A stretch of DNA of 20,049 nucleotides from JBAZWE01 sp041658605 (GTDB lineage: Bacteria > Actinomycetota > Thermoleophilia > BMS3ABIN01), in NCBI GenBank assembly GCA_041658605.1, contig JBAZZU010000036.1, forward strand, positions 1 to 20,049, read 5' to 3'. Made by a program: the position numbers and the translations under genes. Each line of letters starts with the position of its first letter. The stretch's first letter is position 1. The notes under the pieces are model-generated. The model had not been told where the DNA came from and ran no database searches. It saw nothing but the letters and a program-made list of their open reading frames with translations. Positions 7,644-14,774 of the stretch are shown here, piece after piece.

Positions 7644-7967
7644 AACGCTTGTTACCCGAACTGAATCGCAGTCGGACCAGAATGAACACAAAATAACTAT
7701 TGACACGCTAAGCAGAGAATCTGATATACTTCCTCTAGAGCAATTTAATGCTCGACTGCCGTTTTGCGGCGTGATATAATAAATGCCCTTTTCGAAAAAT
7801 AATGGCCTGCGACAGTTAGTGCGTTTCTGCACTAATGTAGGTTTTTTTTGTGCCGAAAAGAGGAACATAAAGAGCAGTGTTTAATTAATAGGGGGAGAGA
7901 GAGGCGGTCAGGATGAGCGATTCAAACACAGAATCTGGAAGCGGATAGTTAAGGCCTTTCTGAATTT
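7644..7967 (+). promoter_or_regulatory. Gene-free junction after ssrA: promoters, hairpin with T run, possible small RNA
   Basis: No convincing gene of normal size lies here. TTGACA (7700-7705) is followed by GATATA at 17 bases or TATACT at 19. A second, extended -10 (TGATATAAT) ends at 7780. A stem of TTAGTGC/GCACTAA (7816-7834), extendable by ACA/TGT around a bulge, is followed by eight T (7842-7849) and resembles a terminator. Together these could encode a short RNA of about 60-110 bases. Downstream an 11-codon frame (ATG at 7913) is too short to call. The region marks the start of the accessory DNA. Confidence 0.4.
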
Positions 7968-7978
7968 TCAGAAAGGCC
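7953..7978. terminator. Perfect hairpin overlapping the stop codon of the membrane protein gene
   Basis: GGCCTTTCTGA pairs perfectly with TCAGAAAGGCC around a four-base loop. The TGA stop codon of the minus-strand gene (7970-7968) lies inside the stem. There is no long T run on either side, so intrinsic termination is doubtful; RNA 3'-end protection is an alternative. Confidence 0.45.
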
Positions 7979-9281
7979 AACTAACAACAAAGCCATCGCC
8001 AGGGAGCATTAAGCCGGAATATTCGCGCTTTCTCCCTGTTTTTCCGTAATTTTCGGCATCTTTTAGTTTTTGTTTTTGTTGTGGGCAAAAAATCTCGATG
8101 TGCGGTCGCTCATTTTCCTCATAATCCTTTAGTACTCCGATTACCTCCAATTTGCCTTTTAGGTAAAGTTCTTCCTTTATCCGCCAATTAAAAGTGTCAT
8201 CAATTGGCAAAATCGATCTCTCGTTAATCACAATTGAATAATCATCATTAGGCGTTATGTCAACTGTCGGCCGCTCGAAATAGACATGTACATCCGTGTC
8301 GTTTTCAAGGGCAACCGCCGGTATAATGGCATCCGTTGTCTCGTTTTCTTTAAACGTTTCTTTCAACGAATCAAGAACATAATATTCTTCGAGAGGTAAG
8401 TTGACGTCTTTGAAATAATGTAGGAATCGATCTGCAGTGTATTTGAAATCAGTCTCGGTCAATGAAGAGTATACAAACGTCATCGTGCTAGTTCTTTCTA
8501 TACAGGGATAATCGCCTTGTTTGTCCACTATCTCTGATAGACGGTTTATTCTTTCCTCGCTGCCCTGGTTACTCTTAAGGTCTATTATTCTTTCGTTGAG
8601 TATTTCTCCTAGCGAAGACTTCCAGAACTCATTGTAATAAATCATCTTCTTGTAGTATGTTTTCGCGAAAAGGCTTTCCAAATCATCTGCAATATACTTA
8701 TAAAGTGGATCTTTCTCTGTAAAATCAATGTCGGTCCTGGCTTTAATTATGTGGTAATTATACTTTGCCAACCTTTTTTCTCCATGAGCTTTTAAATGCT
8801 CCTTATCATAAACCTGCGATATAATGCAGTCCTCAACACACTCACCGATTTCTTGAATTGCTTCTTTTTTCATTTCAATTAGTTCGCTCGCAACTTTTTC
8901 GTCCCTTATAGCTGCAGCATTTAATGCGACTTTTCTAAGAAAGTCATTTGAAAATGATTGTTTAAAATGATGGAAGAAGTATGGTACTTCCAATAAGGCA
9001 TAAACAAATATAGCTATACTGAGTCCCATTCTGATGTCTCTGGTTTGTTCAACGTTCAATACTTCTGTCTGACCCCACTGCAAATTTGACACGGGCAGCA
9101 AGGTCAGTGAGGCGGCAACGATAAAAAACCCCGACGCAGGCAGAAACCATTTTGGAAACCGAGGCCACTTCTTGTTAGCTGCATTTGACAGCCATGTTAG
9201 TAGGAGATAAAGAAGAATAAAAATTATGCCAACGGCAAAAACAGCCAGCACGCTTAATAAGAATATGACCAAATAAACCAC
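7968..9281 (-). CDS. Unknown membrane-anchored protein (437 aa)
   Basis: I do not recognise this protein. It has three N-terminal hydrophobic segments (about residues 3-32, 46-66 and 86-102), then about 330 hydrophilic, helix-rich residues likely in the cytoplasm, with Lys/Glu-rich helices (AIRDEKVASELIEMKKEAIQ) and a beta-rich C-terminal part (VHVYFERPTVDITPNDDYSIVIN). It starts with GTG at 9281 preceded closely by GAGGGA; a TTG three codons later is an alternative. Codon use is AT-rich, clearly unlike the genes before ssrA, which suggests acquisition by transfer. It is the only long gene on this strand in the nearby island. Its three-helix anchor plus soluble domain and its neighbours suggest a defence-type effector or sensor, but nothing in the sequence proves this. 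Confidence 0.75.
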   Translation of the reverse strand: MVYLVIFLLSVLAVFAVGIIFILLYLLLTWLSNAANKKWPRFPKWFLPASGFFIVAASLTLLPVSNLQWGQTEVLNVEQTRDIRMGLSIAIFVYALLEVPYFFHHFKQSFSNDFLRKVALNAAAIRDEKVASELIEMKKEAIQEIGECVEDCIISQVYDKEHLKAHGEKRLAKYNYHIIKARTDIDFTEKDPLYKYIADDLESLFAKTYYKKMIYYNEFWKSSLGEILNERIIDLKSNQGSEERINRLSEIVDKQGDYPCIERTSTMTFVYSSLTETDFKYTADRFLHYFKDVNLPLEEYYVLDSLKETFKENETTDAIIPAVALENDTDVHVYFERPTVDITPNDDYSIVINERSILPIDDTFNWRIKEELYLKGKLEVIGVLKDYEENERPHIEIFCPQQKQKLKDAENYGKTGRKREYSGLMLPGDGFVVSWPF

Positions 9282-9627
9282 TTCCCTCGCAGGTAATTAA
9301 TCACAAGTTTGTTTGATTATATTGTTGTAGAGCAGTGTCGTATTACCTCTTAAAACTTTTCAAATCAATTCAGAAATATCTATATCAACGCGGCAGATAA
9401 ATGAGAGAAAAAGTTTTTAAAGCTTTTGCTACTATTAGATAAAACCTATATATTCATTATTATACAAACATGTCAAATATCCTCTATTTTCGAATTGTAC
9501 TATTCGACAAGGAAGATACAATTACCTCTAAATTGATTGATATTTTCGAATAAGAGCGCATGGTCCTGATATGTTAAAAAAAGGCACGGTCGGTTATTTT
9601 CATAGTGAAGATGACAAAATTTAATCA
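9282..9627. other. AT-rich gap between divergent genes
   Basis: Very AT-rich, with many TATA-like hexamers on both strands and no open frame of note. It should contain the promoters of both divergent genes, but no -35/-10 pair stands out above the background of AT-rich sequence. Confidence 0.4.
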
Positions 9628-10542
9628 ATGAAGACGCGACTTACACCACACTATGTAGACCTTGTTTATGATGCTTGCCTTAAATCGTTTTGGCGAAAAA
9701 GGGCCCTTTCTTCATTTTTGAGGCATTGCAACATTTCAGAGAAGTTCTTGACTGCATGGTTGCCAGAGGAATCAAAGCGCGACCTTCTCGATCGACTTTT
9801 CCCGCAGTTAATCAAGACCGATAAAGGGCAGCGAGCATTTATAACTATGGCTAAGTACCTCATGGAACAGCGATCATTTCCTGATCTTGAGAATTGGGAA
9901 GACTCAAATGAAAAAATTAAGAATGCTCATGATGCAGTCTCACGGCTTAAGATCTATCATCAAAAACAAGAAGAAGATATTGAATCAGAAGAAGCTAAGA
10001 AAGCAGCACGAGCGTTATTTCGCAAGAGGCAAGAGGATATTTCCCGCTCTCAGCAAAGCATTCAGAAATTAAACAGCGACCTAAATGAGCTTGGAAAGAA
10101 TCTAGGCAAACAGAAGGCAGGCTATGAATTCCAAGACTGGTTTTATTCTTTGCTCGATTTCTCAGAGATTACGAACCGGAAGCCTTACAATCATGGAGGA
10201 AGGCAGATCGACGGTTCTTTGACGCTTTCAGAAACCACGTATCTAGTAGAGTTAAAATTTACCACGGATCAGGCAACGGCAACGGATATCGACACGTTCT
10301 TTAAGAAAGTGATCACAAAGGCTGACAACACAATGGGTGTGATGGTATCTATTTCTGGTTACTCATCTGTGGCTATACAGGAAGCATCAGGTGATCGTAC
10401 GCCAATTTTACTTCTAGATCATTCACACATATATTTGGTACTGAGTGGAATTTTGGGGATGCGAGACGTAGTTGAGCGAGTGCGTCGGCATGCCTCTCAA
10501 ACAGGTGAAGCATATTTAGCAGCCTCGGATTTCACAGCTTAA
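9628..10542 (+). CDS. PD-(D/E)XK nuclease-like protein with N-terminal helical domain (304 aa)
   Basis: The C-terminal half looks like a restriction-endonuclease-fold nuclease. Glu167 (GYEFQDWF), Asp195 (RQIDGSL) and Glu208-x-Lys210 (YLVELKFT) have the order and spacing of the E...D...ExK active site seen in Mrr-like and related nucleases. Residues 1-90 form a separate helical domain, and residues about 95-160 are a charged, probably coiled-coil linker. The gene is AT-rich like its divergent neighbour. The ribosome-binding site is weak, and the ATG at 9628 is chosen because the N-terminus reads as a folded domain. It is the first of four co-oriented nucleic-acid-related genes. A DNA-cleaving defence role is inferred; the family within PD-(D/E)XK is not certain. 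Confidence 0.75.
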   Translation: MKTRLTPHYVDLVYDACLKSFWRKRALSSFLRHCNISEKFLTAWLPEESKRDLLDRLFPQLIKTDKGQRAFITMAKYLMEQRSFPDLENWEDSNEKIKNAHDAVSRLKIYHQKQEEDIESEEAKKAARALFRKRQEDISRSQQSIQKLNSDLNELGKNLGKQKAGYEFQDWFYSLLDFSEITNRKPYNHGGRQIDGSLTLSETTYLVELKFTTDQATATDIDTFFKKVITKADNTMGVMVSISGYSSVAIQEASGDRTPILLLDHSHIYLVLSGILGMRDVVERVRRHASQTGEAYLAASDFTA

Positions 10543-10662
10543 AGAAAAGGAATTAGGGCTCGACCGGCAGGACTATATTTATAATGTGAAACTTAAAAGA
10601 TGCTAGTGAAGATGGTGGATTATTCGGAATTAGATTTGACTAGCTAGGGGTCAGGAGAGTGT

Positions 10663-11319
10663 GTGGAAACTACATGGGAAGAGGTCTACATTGACATCGA
10701 GGATCTCCTCGCACCGCAACTCGGCCTTGATGCTTGGGAGCGGGTCGTCTACTACTATCTTCTCCGTCACACGCGGCTCAAAGGTCTTTCCTCTGCACAT
10801 TTTGCGGTAGCTCCACTTTCGAGGGATCTGCCACTTAGTGACTTCAAGGTACGCGAAGTATTTCGTTCACTAGATGCAAAGGGATGCTTGAAGATTGAGG
10901 ATCGGTCAAGGCATGGTCACTTGATTCGTGTTTTGTTGCCCTCGGAGATTCAGGGCCTTGTTCGTCCATCAGTAGAAGCTCCAATTGTGGATATTTCCAC
11001 GCTAGATTTCTCTGACCGCCGGTATGTCGGAGCATTGCTATCACGCGAAAATGATGCATGTTTCTATTGTCTGCGCGCCCTCGCAATTGAGACCTGTGAG
11101 CTAGACCATCTGGTACCCCAAGCTGATCACATTGACAACTCTTACAGCAATATCGTTGCTTCTTGCCACAACTGCAACAAAGCGAAAGGTTCTACTCCAG
11201 CGTCTGACTTCCTAAGAGAGCGGTATCGCGCGGGATTGCTCAGCGAAGTGGAGTTGCAACAACGGTTGGCCACTCTGGACTCCGTTCAGAGTGGCGAGCT
11301 GGTGCCGGATGTTGGGTGA
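10663..11319 (+). CDS. HNH endonuclease with N-terminal winged-helix-like domain (218 aa)
   Basis: Residues about 130-180 are an HNH domain: CFYC (133-136) and CHNC (168-171) form the zinc site, Asp148-His149 (ELDHLVPQ) carry the general base, Asn163 lies in SYSNIVASC, and NKAKG closes the motif. Residues about 20-95 (LGLDAWERVVYYYLLRHTRLKG...KVREVFRSLDAKGCLKIEDR) resemble the winged helix-turn-helix of replication-initiator or transcriptional regulator proteins. The start is GTG at 10663, with GGAG about 8 bases upstream. Base composition is more balanced than in the gene before, so this gene may have a separate origin. It probably nicks or cuts DNA; the partner and target are unknown. Confidence 0.85.
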   Translation: METTWEEVYIDIEDLLAPQLGLDAWERVVYYYLLRHTRLKGLSSAHFAVAPLSRDLPLSDFKVREVFRSLDAKGCLKIEDRSRHGHLIRVLLPSEIQGLVRPSVEAPIVDISTLDFSDRRYVGALLSRENDACFYCLRALAIETCELDHLVPQADHIDNSYSNIVASCHNCNKAKGSTPASDFLRERYRAGLLSEVELQQRLATLDSVQSGELVPDVG

Positions 11320-11367
11320 GGCACGGTTAAGTCTGCTTTTTAGCAAGGCCGGAGGGTAGGCCAGAAA

Positions 11368-12246
11368 GTGAACTTTGTTGCCATCGATGTAGAGACGGCA
11401 AATCCCGATATGTCGTCGATTTGCCAGATCGGTCTTGTTAAATATGAAAATGGCGTGTTGTCAGACGAATGGAAATCCTACGTTAATCCAGAGGGCTATT
11501 TCAATGGTATCAACGTTTCAATCCACGGGATTGACGAATCGGTTGTCAGAGGTGCCCCGAAGTTCCCGGAATTAGCGGAAACCCTGCGTTCATATCTCGA
11601 AGGGACTGTGGTTGTCTGCCATACGCAATTTGATCGTGTTGCTCTTTATCGAGCAGCAACCCGGTACGGCATTACGCCGCCTGCAAGCATATGGCTTGAT
11701 TCGGCCAGAATTGCGCGACGGGCGTGGAAAGAGTGCGCTTACTCAGGCTATGGCTTACACAACGTTTGCGAAATGCTCGGTTATGATTTCAATCACCACG
11801 ACGCTTTAGAGGACGCAAAAGCAGCAGCGCATATCGTATTAGCAGCAATCAATGAAACCGGACTGGGACTCGAAGGCTGGCTCAAACGCGTACCGCAGCC
11901 AATTGATCTCACAGCGGTTAGTTCTGGTGTCCCAAATAGTCGGGAAGGAAATGCCGAGGGTGCTCTTTATGGTGAAGTGCTTGTATTTACTGGGGCTCTC
12001 GTAATACCACGCCGTGAAGCTGCCGATTTAGCTGCTAGCATTGGATGTCGAGTGGCTTCGGGAGTTACTAATAAGACGACAATGTTGGTAGTGGGCGATC
12101 AGGATATTACGAAGCTAGCGGGTCATGAAGAAAGCTCAAAACAAAGAAAAGCAAAAGATTTAATTGAGAAAGGAAGCCCGATCAGGATTCTCACGGAGAG
12201 CGATTTCATAGAATTGGTTCGCATGTCTAATGAGAATGTATGCTGA
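11368..12246 (+). CDS. DEDDh exonuclease (DnaQ-like) fused to a C-terminal BRCT domain (292 aa)
   Basis: A 3'-5' exonuclease of the DnaQ/epsilon type. Asp7 and Glu9 (FVAIDVETA), Asp89 (CHTQFDR) and His144/Asp149 (NHHDALEDAKAAA) give the full DEDDh set. After a linker (about 170-200), residues 200-286 are a BRCT domain (GEVLVFTGAL...AADLAASIGCRVASGVTNKTTMLVVGDQD...ILTESDF), as in DNA ligase LigA. The exonuclease-BRCT fusion is known as a stand-alone protein in several bacteria. It starts with GTG at 11368 with GGAGGG about 10 bases upstream and 48 bases after the HNH gene, so the two are probably co-transcribed. DNA repair or end-processing is likely; involvement in defence is inferred from context only. 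Confidence 0.92.
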   Translation: MNFVAIDVETANPDMSSICQIGLVKYENGVLSDEWKSYVNPEGYFNGINVSIHGIDESVVRGAPKFPELAETLRSYLEGTVVVCHTQFDRVALYRAATRYGITPPASIWLDSARIARRAWKECAYSGYGLHNVCEMLGYDFNHHDALEDAKAAAHIVLAAINETGLGLEGWLKRVPQPIDLTAVSSGVPNSREGNAEGALYGEVLVFTGALVIPRREAADLAASIGCRVASGVTNKTTMLVVGDQDITKLAGHEESSKQRKAKDLIEKGSPIRILTESDFIELVRMSNENVC

Positions 12247-12328
12247 CGCGATGAACCCGTGAGCGTGTTCGCCGGGACTGTTATATGGATAGAAAACATT
12301 GTGGGCTCGACGAAAAGGGGGTAGCGAA

Positions 12329-13477
12329 GTGACTCCGCAGCGACCGGATAGTCACGCTCTGGGTGACATAGCCGTCAATGCGTTCGAGCGAGTTGTCCTG
12401 GGCGCTGGTTGGGTATGGAACCCAACAAGATCCGGCAGTGACTACGGAATAGACGGATTTGTTAGCCTGCGGGATCAGTCGAAGACAGTGCTACCCATTG
12501 ACATCCCAGTGCAGGTCAAGGGCGTTCGCGCGCTCAAGCGTAGCGCGGATTATGGTGTAGCCAATACGGTTACGCGTGATGCCGTTGACCTCCTTCGCGC
12601 CCACGTGCTCGGCGGCTACTTCATCGTCTACGACCGTGCAACTGGCGATCTCTTCTTCGTCCACTCTGATGCGATCGCTACAGAAACCGACCGTTCGTCC
12701 GGTCGGACCCAGCGCCTACGCGTACCGTTGGCAAACCGGATAGAGGCTTCATCCCTGGAGGCTTTAAGAGGAGACGCTGAACGTAGGCACAAGATGCTGC
12801 GAAGGTTGCTGGCAGTCGACGAGAATATGCGCAACGTACGCGAGCTCTACATGCGATTGACTGTAATCCAGCAAGTGCTCCTGGAGTTCGTAGCGACGCT
12901 CGCGATGGTCTCGCCCGACCATGTCGCGCATGTGTCTGCCACCTTCGCGAGCGCCGCAGGCGCAGACATAGACTCCGTCGCCCTAGAGACGGCATCCGCC
13001 GTCCTTTGCGAATACGAAGTTCAGCCTCCCGTTGCATATCTCTCACCACTAATCGGCACATCCACGATGTTGACCACGATCCGCTGGGCGTACGAATCGG
13101 TTGACGATCTTTCATCATGCCTGCGAACTGAGGAGCGCAGTACCCTCTTGGCTGCCCTCGGCCTCGATGGACTTCGCGGTAGTCTTCGATCAAGCATGCG
13201 TCGTGCGTTTGGAGTCGATCCCCTCAAACCGCTAGAACCCGGTGTCCATGCCCTCCACGTGAACGCCGTACACTTCGTAGTCGGCACTGTGATGGTCAGC
13301 CTGATCGTCAACCAGCTAGTTCACGAATTGCGCAACGAGGTGTTCACCGATTTCGCGCATAGCCTATCGAGTTCTCCCATGTCCAGCTTATTGTCAGTGG
13401 CCCCCGAAAGATGGGTGCGTCACCGTGGAGATGGAGCGGATGGTCACAAGACGGGAGCCCAGAAGGATTCGTCGTGA
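12329..13477 (+). CDS. DUF4365-like protein (about 382 aa)
   Basis: The N-terminal 150 residues match the DUF4365 pattern: ALGDIAVNAFERVVL...SGSDYGIDGFVSL...IPVQVKG. The D...D...QVK arrangement is a variant of the PD-(D/E)XK nuclease core with Gln in place of the usual Glu. The remainder is helical with no domain I recognise. The frame is open from a TTG at 12299, but GGGGG lies about 8 bases before GTG at 12329 and the conserved part begins just after it, so I prefer 12329. GC content is clearly higher than in the genes at 8-10.5 kb. It is followed at once by a sequence that looks like half an integron attC site, which suggests that it arrived as a cassette. Confidence 0.75.
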   Translation: MTPQRPDSHALGDIAVNAFERVVLGAGWVWNPTRSGSDYGIDGFVSLRDQSKTVLPIDIPVQVKGVRALKRSADYGVANTVTRDAVDLLRAHVLGGYFIVYDRATGDLFFVHSDAIATETDRSSGRTQRLRVPLANRIEASSLEALRGDAERRHKMLRRLLAVDENMRNVRELYMRLTVIQQVLLEFVATLAMVSPDHVAHVSATFASAAGADIDSVALETASAVLCEYEVQPPVAYLSPLIGTSTMLTTIRWAYESVDDLSSCLRTEERSTLLAALGLDGLRGSLRSSMRRAFGVDPLKPLEPGVHALHVNAVHFVVGTVMVSLIVNQLVHELRNEVFTDFAHSLSSSPMSSLLSVAPERWVRHRGDGADGHKTGAQKDSS

Positions 13478-13505
13478 CGCCTAACAATGAGATCGAGCAA
13501 ACAGC
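13478..13505 (+). repeat. Possible left half of an integron attC site
   Basis: GCCTAACAATGAGATCGAGC just after the DUF4365 gene stop fits the left end (RYYYAAC box plus the following arm) of many integron attC sites. The matching right arm ending in GTTRRRY is not found before the next repeat begins at about 13532, so the site would be truncated and inactive. Confidence 0.3.
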
Positions 13506-13531
13506 CCATCCCAAAAGCATTGGTGTGCATT

Positions 13532-13747
13532 TATTAAGAAACCCGCTTAACTGCTCTCTCCAACCGGCTCAAAATATTTACCTCAGAGTTCGAATAGCGT
13601 TGCACCGCCTCCACCAATAATCTCACCTCCGAAAATGCCTTGTTCAAGGCATTTCTCATTGCCCGAAAACCCGACAGCCGGCGGGAATTGAACCTTCGTG
13701 CATCACGGCGACTTTTCCAACATAGATCTTATTCCTGCAAATTTACA
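13532..13747. repeat. Cassette-bounding repeat, copy A
   Basis: First of five copies (four long, one truncated) of a repeat in the 13.5-18.7 kb stretch. Plus-strand order: CAACCGGCTCAAAATATT, a T-arm-like GTTCGAAT, CACCGCCTCCACCA (13603-13616, identical over 12 bases to the tmRNA 3' end), the hairpin AAATGCCTTGTTCAAGGCATTT (13633-13654), then GGCGGGAATTGAAC, close to the reverse complement of the tmRNA T-arm, and a tail ending near ATTCCTGCAAATTTACAC. The two arms face each other, so the whole copy is an imperfect palindrome. It lies between the DUF4365 gene and the SnoaL-like gene. Confidence 0.8.
13534..13659 (-). CDS. Repeat-encoded small protein (41 aa), best-preserved copy
   Basis: This frame begins MRNALNKAFSEVRLL, continues VEAVQRYSNSEVNILSRLER and ends AVKRVS. 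Equivalent frames occur in the other copies: 14608-14513 (MVEAVQRYSNLELNILYRLK), 15557-15459 (MVEAVQRYSNSELNILSRLE) and 18562-18476 (MVETVQRYSNSELKTL). The core after VEAVQ has mostly synonymous differences between copies A and C, and B and C also align upstream through KNAL(S/N)KAFSE. A strong GGAGGTGA precedes an internal TTG at 13617, so a 27-aa form is also possible. No function is known to me. It may be a real peptide, or a fossil of a longer coding sequence carried by the repeat. Confidence 0.35.
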   Translation of the reverse strand: MRNALNKAFSEVRLLVEAVQRYSNSEVNILSRLERAVKRVS

Positions 13748-13908
13748 CTAGCTGTTAAAATACGAAAATCGTAGGATGAGCCGGGAGTTTATTCTGCAAA
13801 ACCTGCCGGCGTTTAGGTTGTTACATGCACAGGTATAATCTTCTTTGATAAACGAAACGTAGAATCGGGTATCCAAAATCACTGCTATCATCAAGTAGGA
13901 GAATACAC
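13748..13908 (+). promoter_or_regulatory. Promoter region of the SnoaL-like gene
   Basis: TATAAT (13834-13839) lies about 70 bases before the ATG. No clear -35 is present. A good ribosome-binding site (GTAGGAG) stands 8 bases before the start codon. Confidence 0.4.
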
Positions 13909-14319
13909 ATGCTTGAGCCCAGAGATCTGCTGCCTCGCTTGTTTGGTGCCGGCGATGCAGGAGAGTTCGATTCATTTAGTCAGTATTTACATGACGACGT
14001 AGTCGTCCATGCGCCAGCAGGCCTCTCGACCATCGGTCTCGAGAACGAAAAAGATTCCTGGCGTAGAGCCAGGGCAGCCATGCCTGATATTCACCACGAG
14101 TTCGTAGAAGTCATAGCGGATGGCCCGGTCGTGGCAGCCAGGTGTGTGGTAACGGGCACGATGAATGGAACCTATGGGAGCATTTCGGCTGAGGGCCGAA
14201 GTTTCAGGGTAGACCAAGCCCTTTTCGCCCACGTCAGCGATGGCAGAATCAAAGAGTTGTGGGAAATCGTCGATACCGAAAGCCTGTTCGAGCAGCTCGG
14301 CGCAAAGAGCAGCCAATAG
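13909..14319 (+). CDS. SnoaL-like/NTF2-fold ester cyclase-family protein (136 aa)
   Basis: A small cone-shaped-barrel protein of the SnoaL-like polyketide cyclase family in the NTF2 superfamily. The landmarks are 'FDSFSQYLHDDVVVHAPAG', 'RRARAAMPDIHHEFVEVIADGPVVAARCVVTGTMNGTYG' and 'GRIKELWEIVDTESLFEQLG'. The length is normal. Such proteins bind or isomerise small hydrophobic molecules, but most members have no known substrate. It is the only gene between repeat copies A and B, so it reads as a single-gene cassette. The start is clear from the GTAGGAG ribosome-binding site. Confidence 0.87.
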   Translation: MLEPRDLLPRLFGAGDAGEFDSFSQYLHDDVVVHAPAGLSTIGLENEKDSWRRARAAMPDIHHEFVEVIADGPVVAARCVVTGTMNGTYGSISAEGRSFRVDQALFAHVSDGRIKELWEIVDTESLFEQLGAKSSQ

Positions 14320-14521
14320 CTCGTCGGGACTCTGACTGACAGCCGCATGGAGCCGACGGCCCAAGCGCCGCATATGATGATAGTTAGAATGGCTGGCTCC
14401 ACGGTACTAGGTTTGTTTACTCATTGGGTGCGTCGAACAAGCGCTTCAAGCCAGCGCCGAGAGGCAGAATCGTTCATTGATCTGGTATACCGCAGCTCAA
14501 ACGCAAAAAACATTACATCTT
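14320..14521. other. Gene-free stretch after the SnoaL-like gene
   Basis: No supportable gene. A stretch reading GTCGAACAAGCGCTTCAAGC (14432-14451) looks like the left arm of an integron attC site, but I cannot find a matching right arm. GGAGCCGACGG...TGGCTCC can pair imperfectly at about 14348-14401. Confidence 0.3.
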
Positions 14522-14741
14522 TTTAAGCAGAAACCCGTTAATTTCACGCTTTAAACGATACAAGATATTCAGCTCCAAGTTCGAATACCGTTGCACCGCC
14601 TCCACCATTTTTCGCACCTCTGAAAATGCCTTGCTTAAGGCATTTTTTGTTATCCGATATCGTAAAGAGGCGGCGGGAATCGAACTTTTGTGCCTCTCGA
14701 CGATTTTCCAAAGACGCAGATAAGAATTCCTGCTACCTTGA
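14522..14741. repeat. Cassette-bounding repeat, copy B
   Basis: Same order as copy A: AAGTTCGAATACCG, CACCGCCTCCACCA (14594-14607), hairpin AAAATGCCTTGCTTAAGGCATTTT and an inverted T-arm. Its right arm GAGGCGGCGGGAATCGAAC (14667-14685) is an exact 19-base reverse complement of ssrA 7620-7638, the best match to the tmRNA among all copies. It lies between the SnoaL-like gene and the HigB/HigA-type pair, and its right end runs into the promoter of that pair. Confidence 0.85.
14623..14647. terminator. Hairpin with T run in repeat copy B
   Basis: AAAATGCCTT and AAGGCATTTT pair over ten bases around a short loop, with six T on the plus-strand side and A-rich sequence on the left. It could end transcription from both directions and so insulate neighbouring cassettes. 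Confidence 0.6.
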
Positions 14742-14768
14742 CAAACTATAATCCATTGGATTATAGTT
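14738..14768 (+). promoter_or_regulatory. Promoter and palindromic operator of the HigB/HigA-type operon
   Basis: TTGACA (14738-14743) and TATAGT (14762-14767) are 18 bases apart. Between and over them lies a perfect 12-base inverted repeat, AACTATAATCCA / TGGATTATAGTT (14744-14768, one-base spacer). The ATG at 14775 is only 7 bases after the -10 and has no ribosome-binding site, so the mRNA may be leaderless. The operator position suggests direct repression by the downstream helix-turn-helix antitoxin. Confidence 0.7.
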
Positions 14769-14774
14769 CAGTTC

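Noticed and set aside
7578..7868. Minus-strand frame ending WWRRRESNPRP...
   Set aside because: This is the well-known false protein read from the antisense of a tmRNA/tRNA 3' end, not a gene.
12247..12328. attC site between the BRCT exonuclease and DUF4365 genes
   Set aside because: TTATATGG recalls cassette junctions, but there is no paired left arm or RYYYAAC box, and the gap is too short.
13584..13616. tRNA gene ending GTTCGAAT...CACCGCCTCCACCA
   Set aside because: Only a T-arm-like and acceptor-like 3' part is present; no D-arm, anticodon arm or 5' acceptor strand can be found upstream in any copy.
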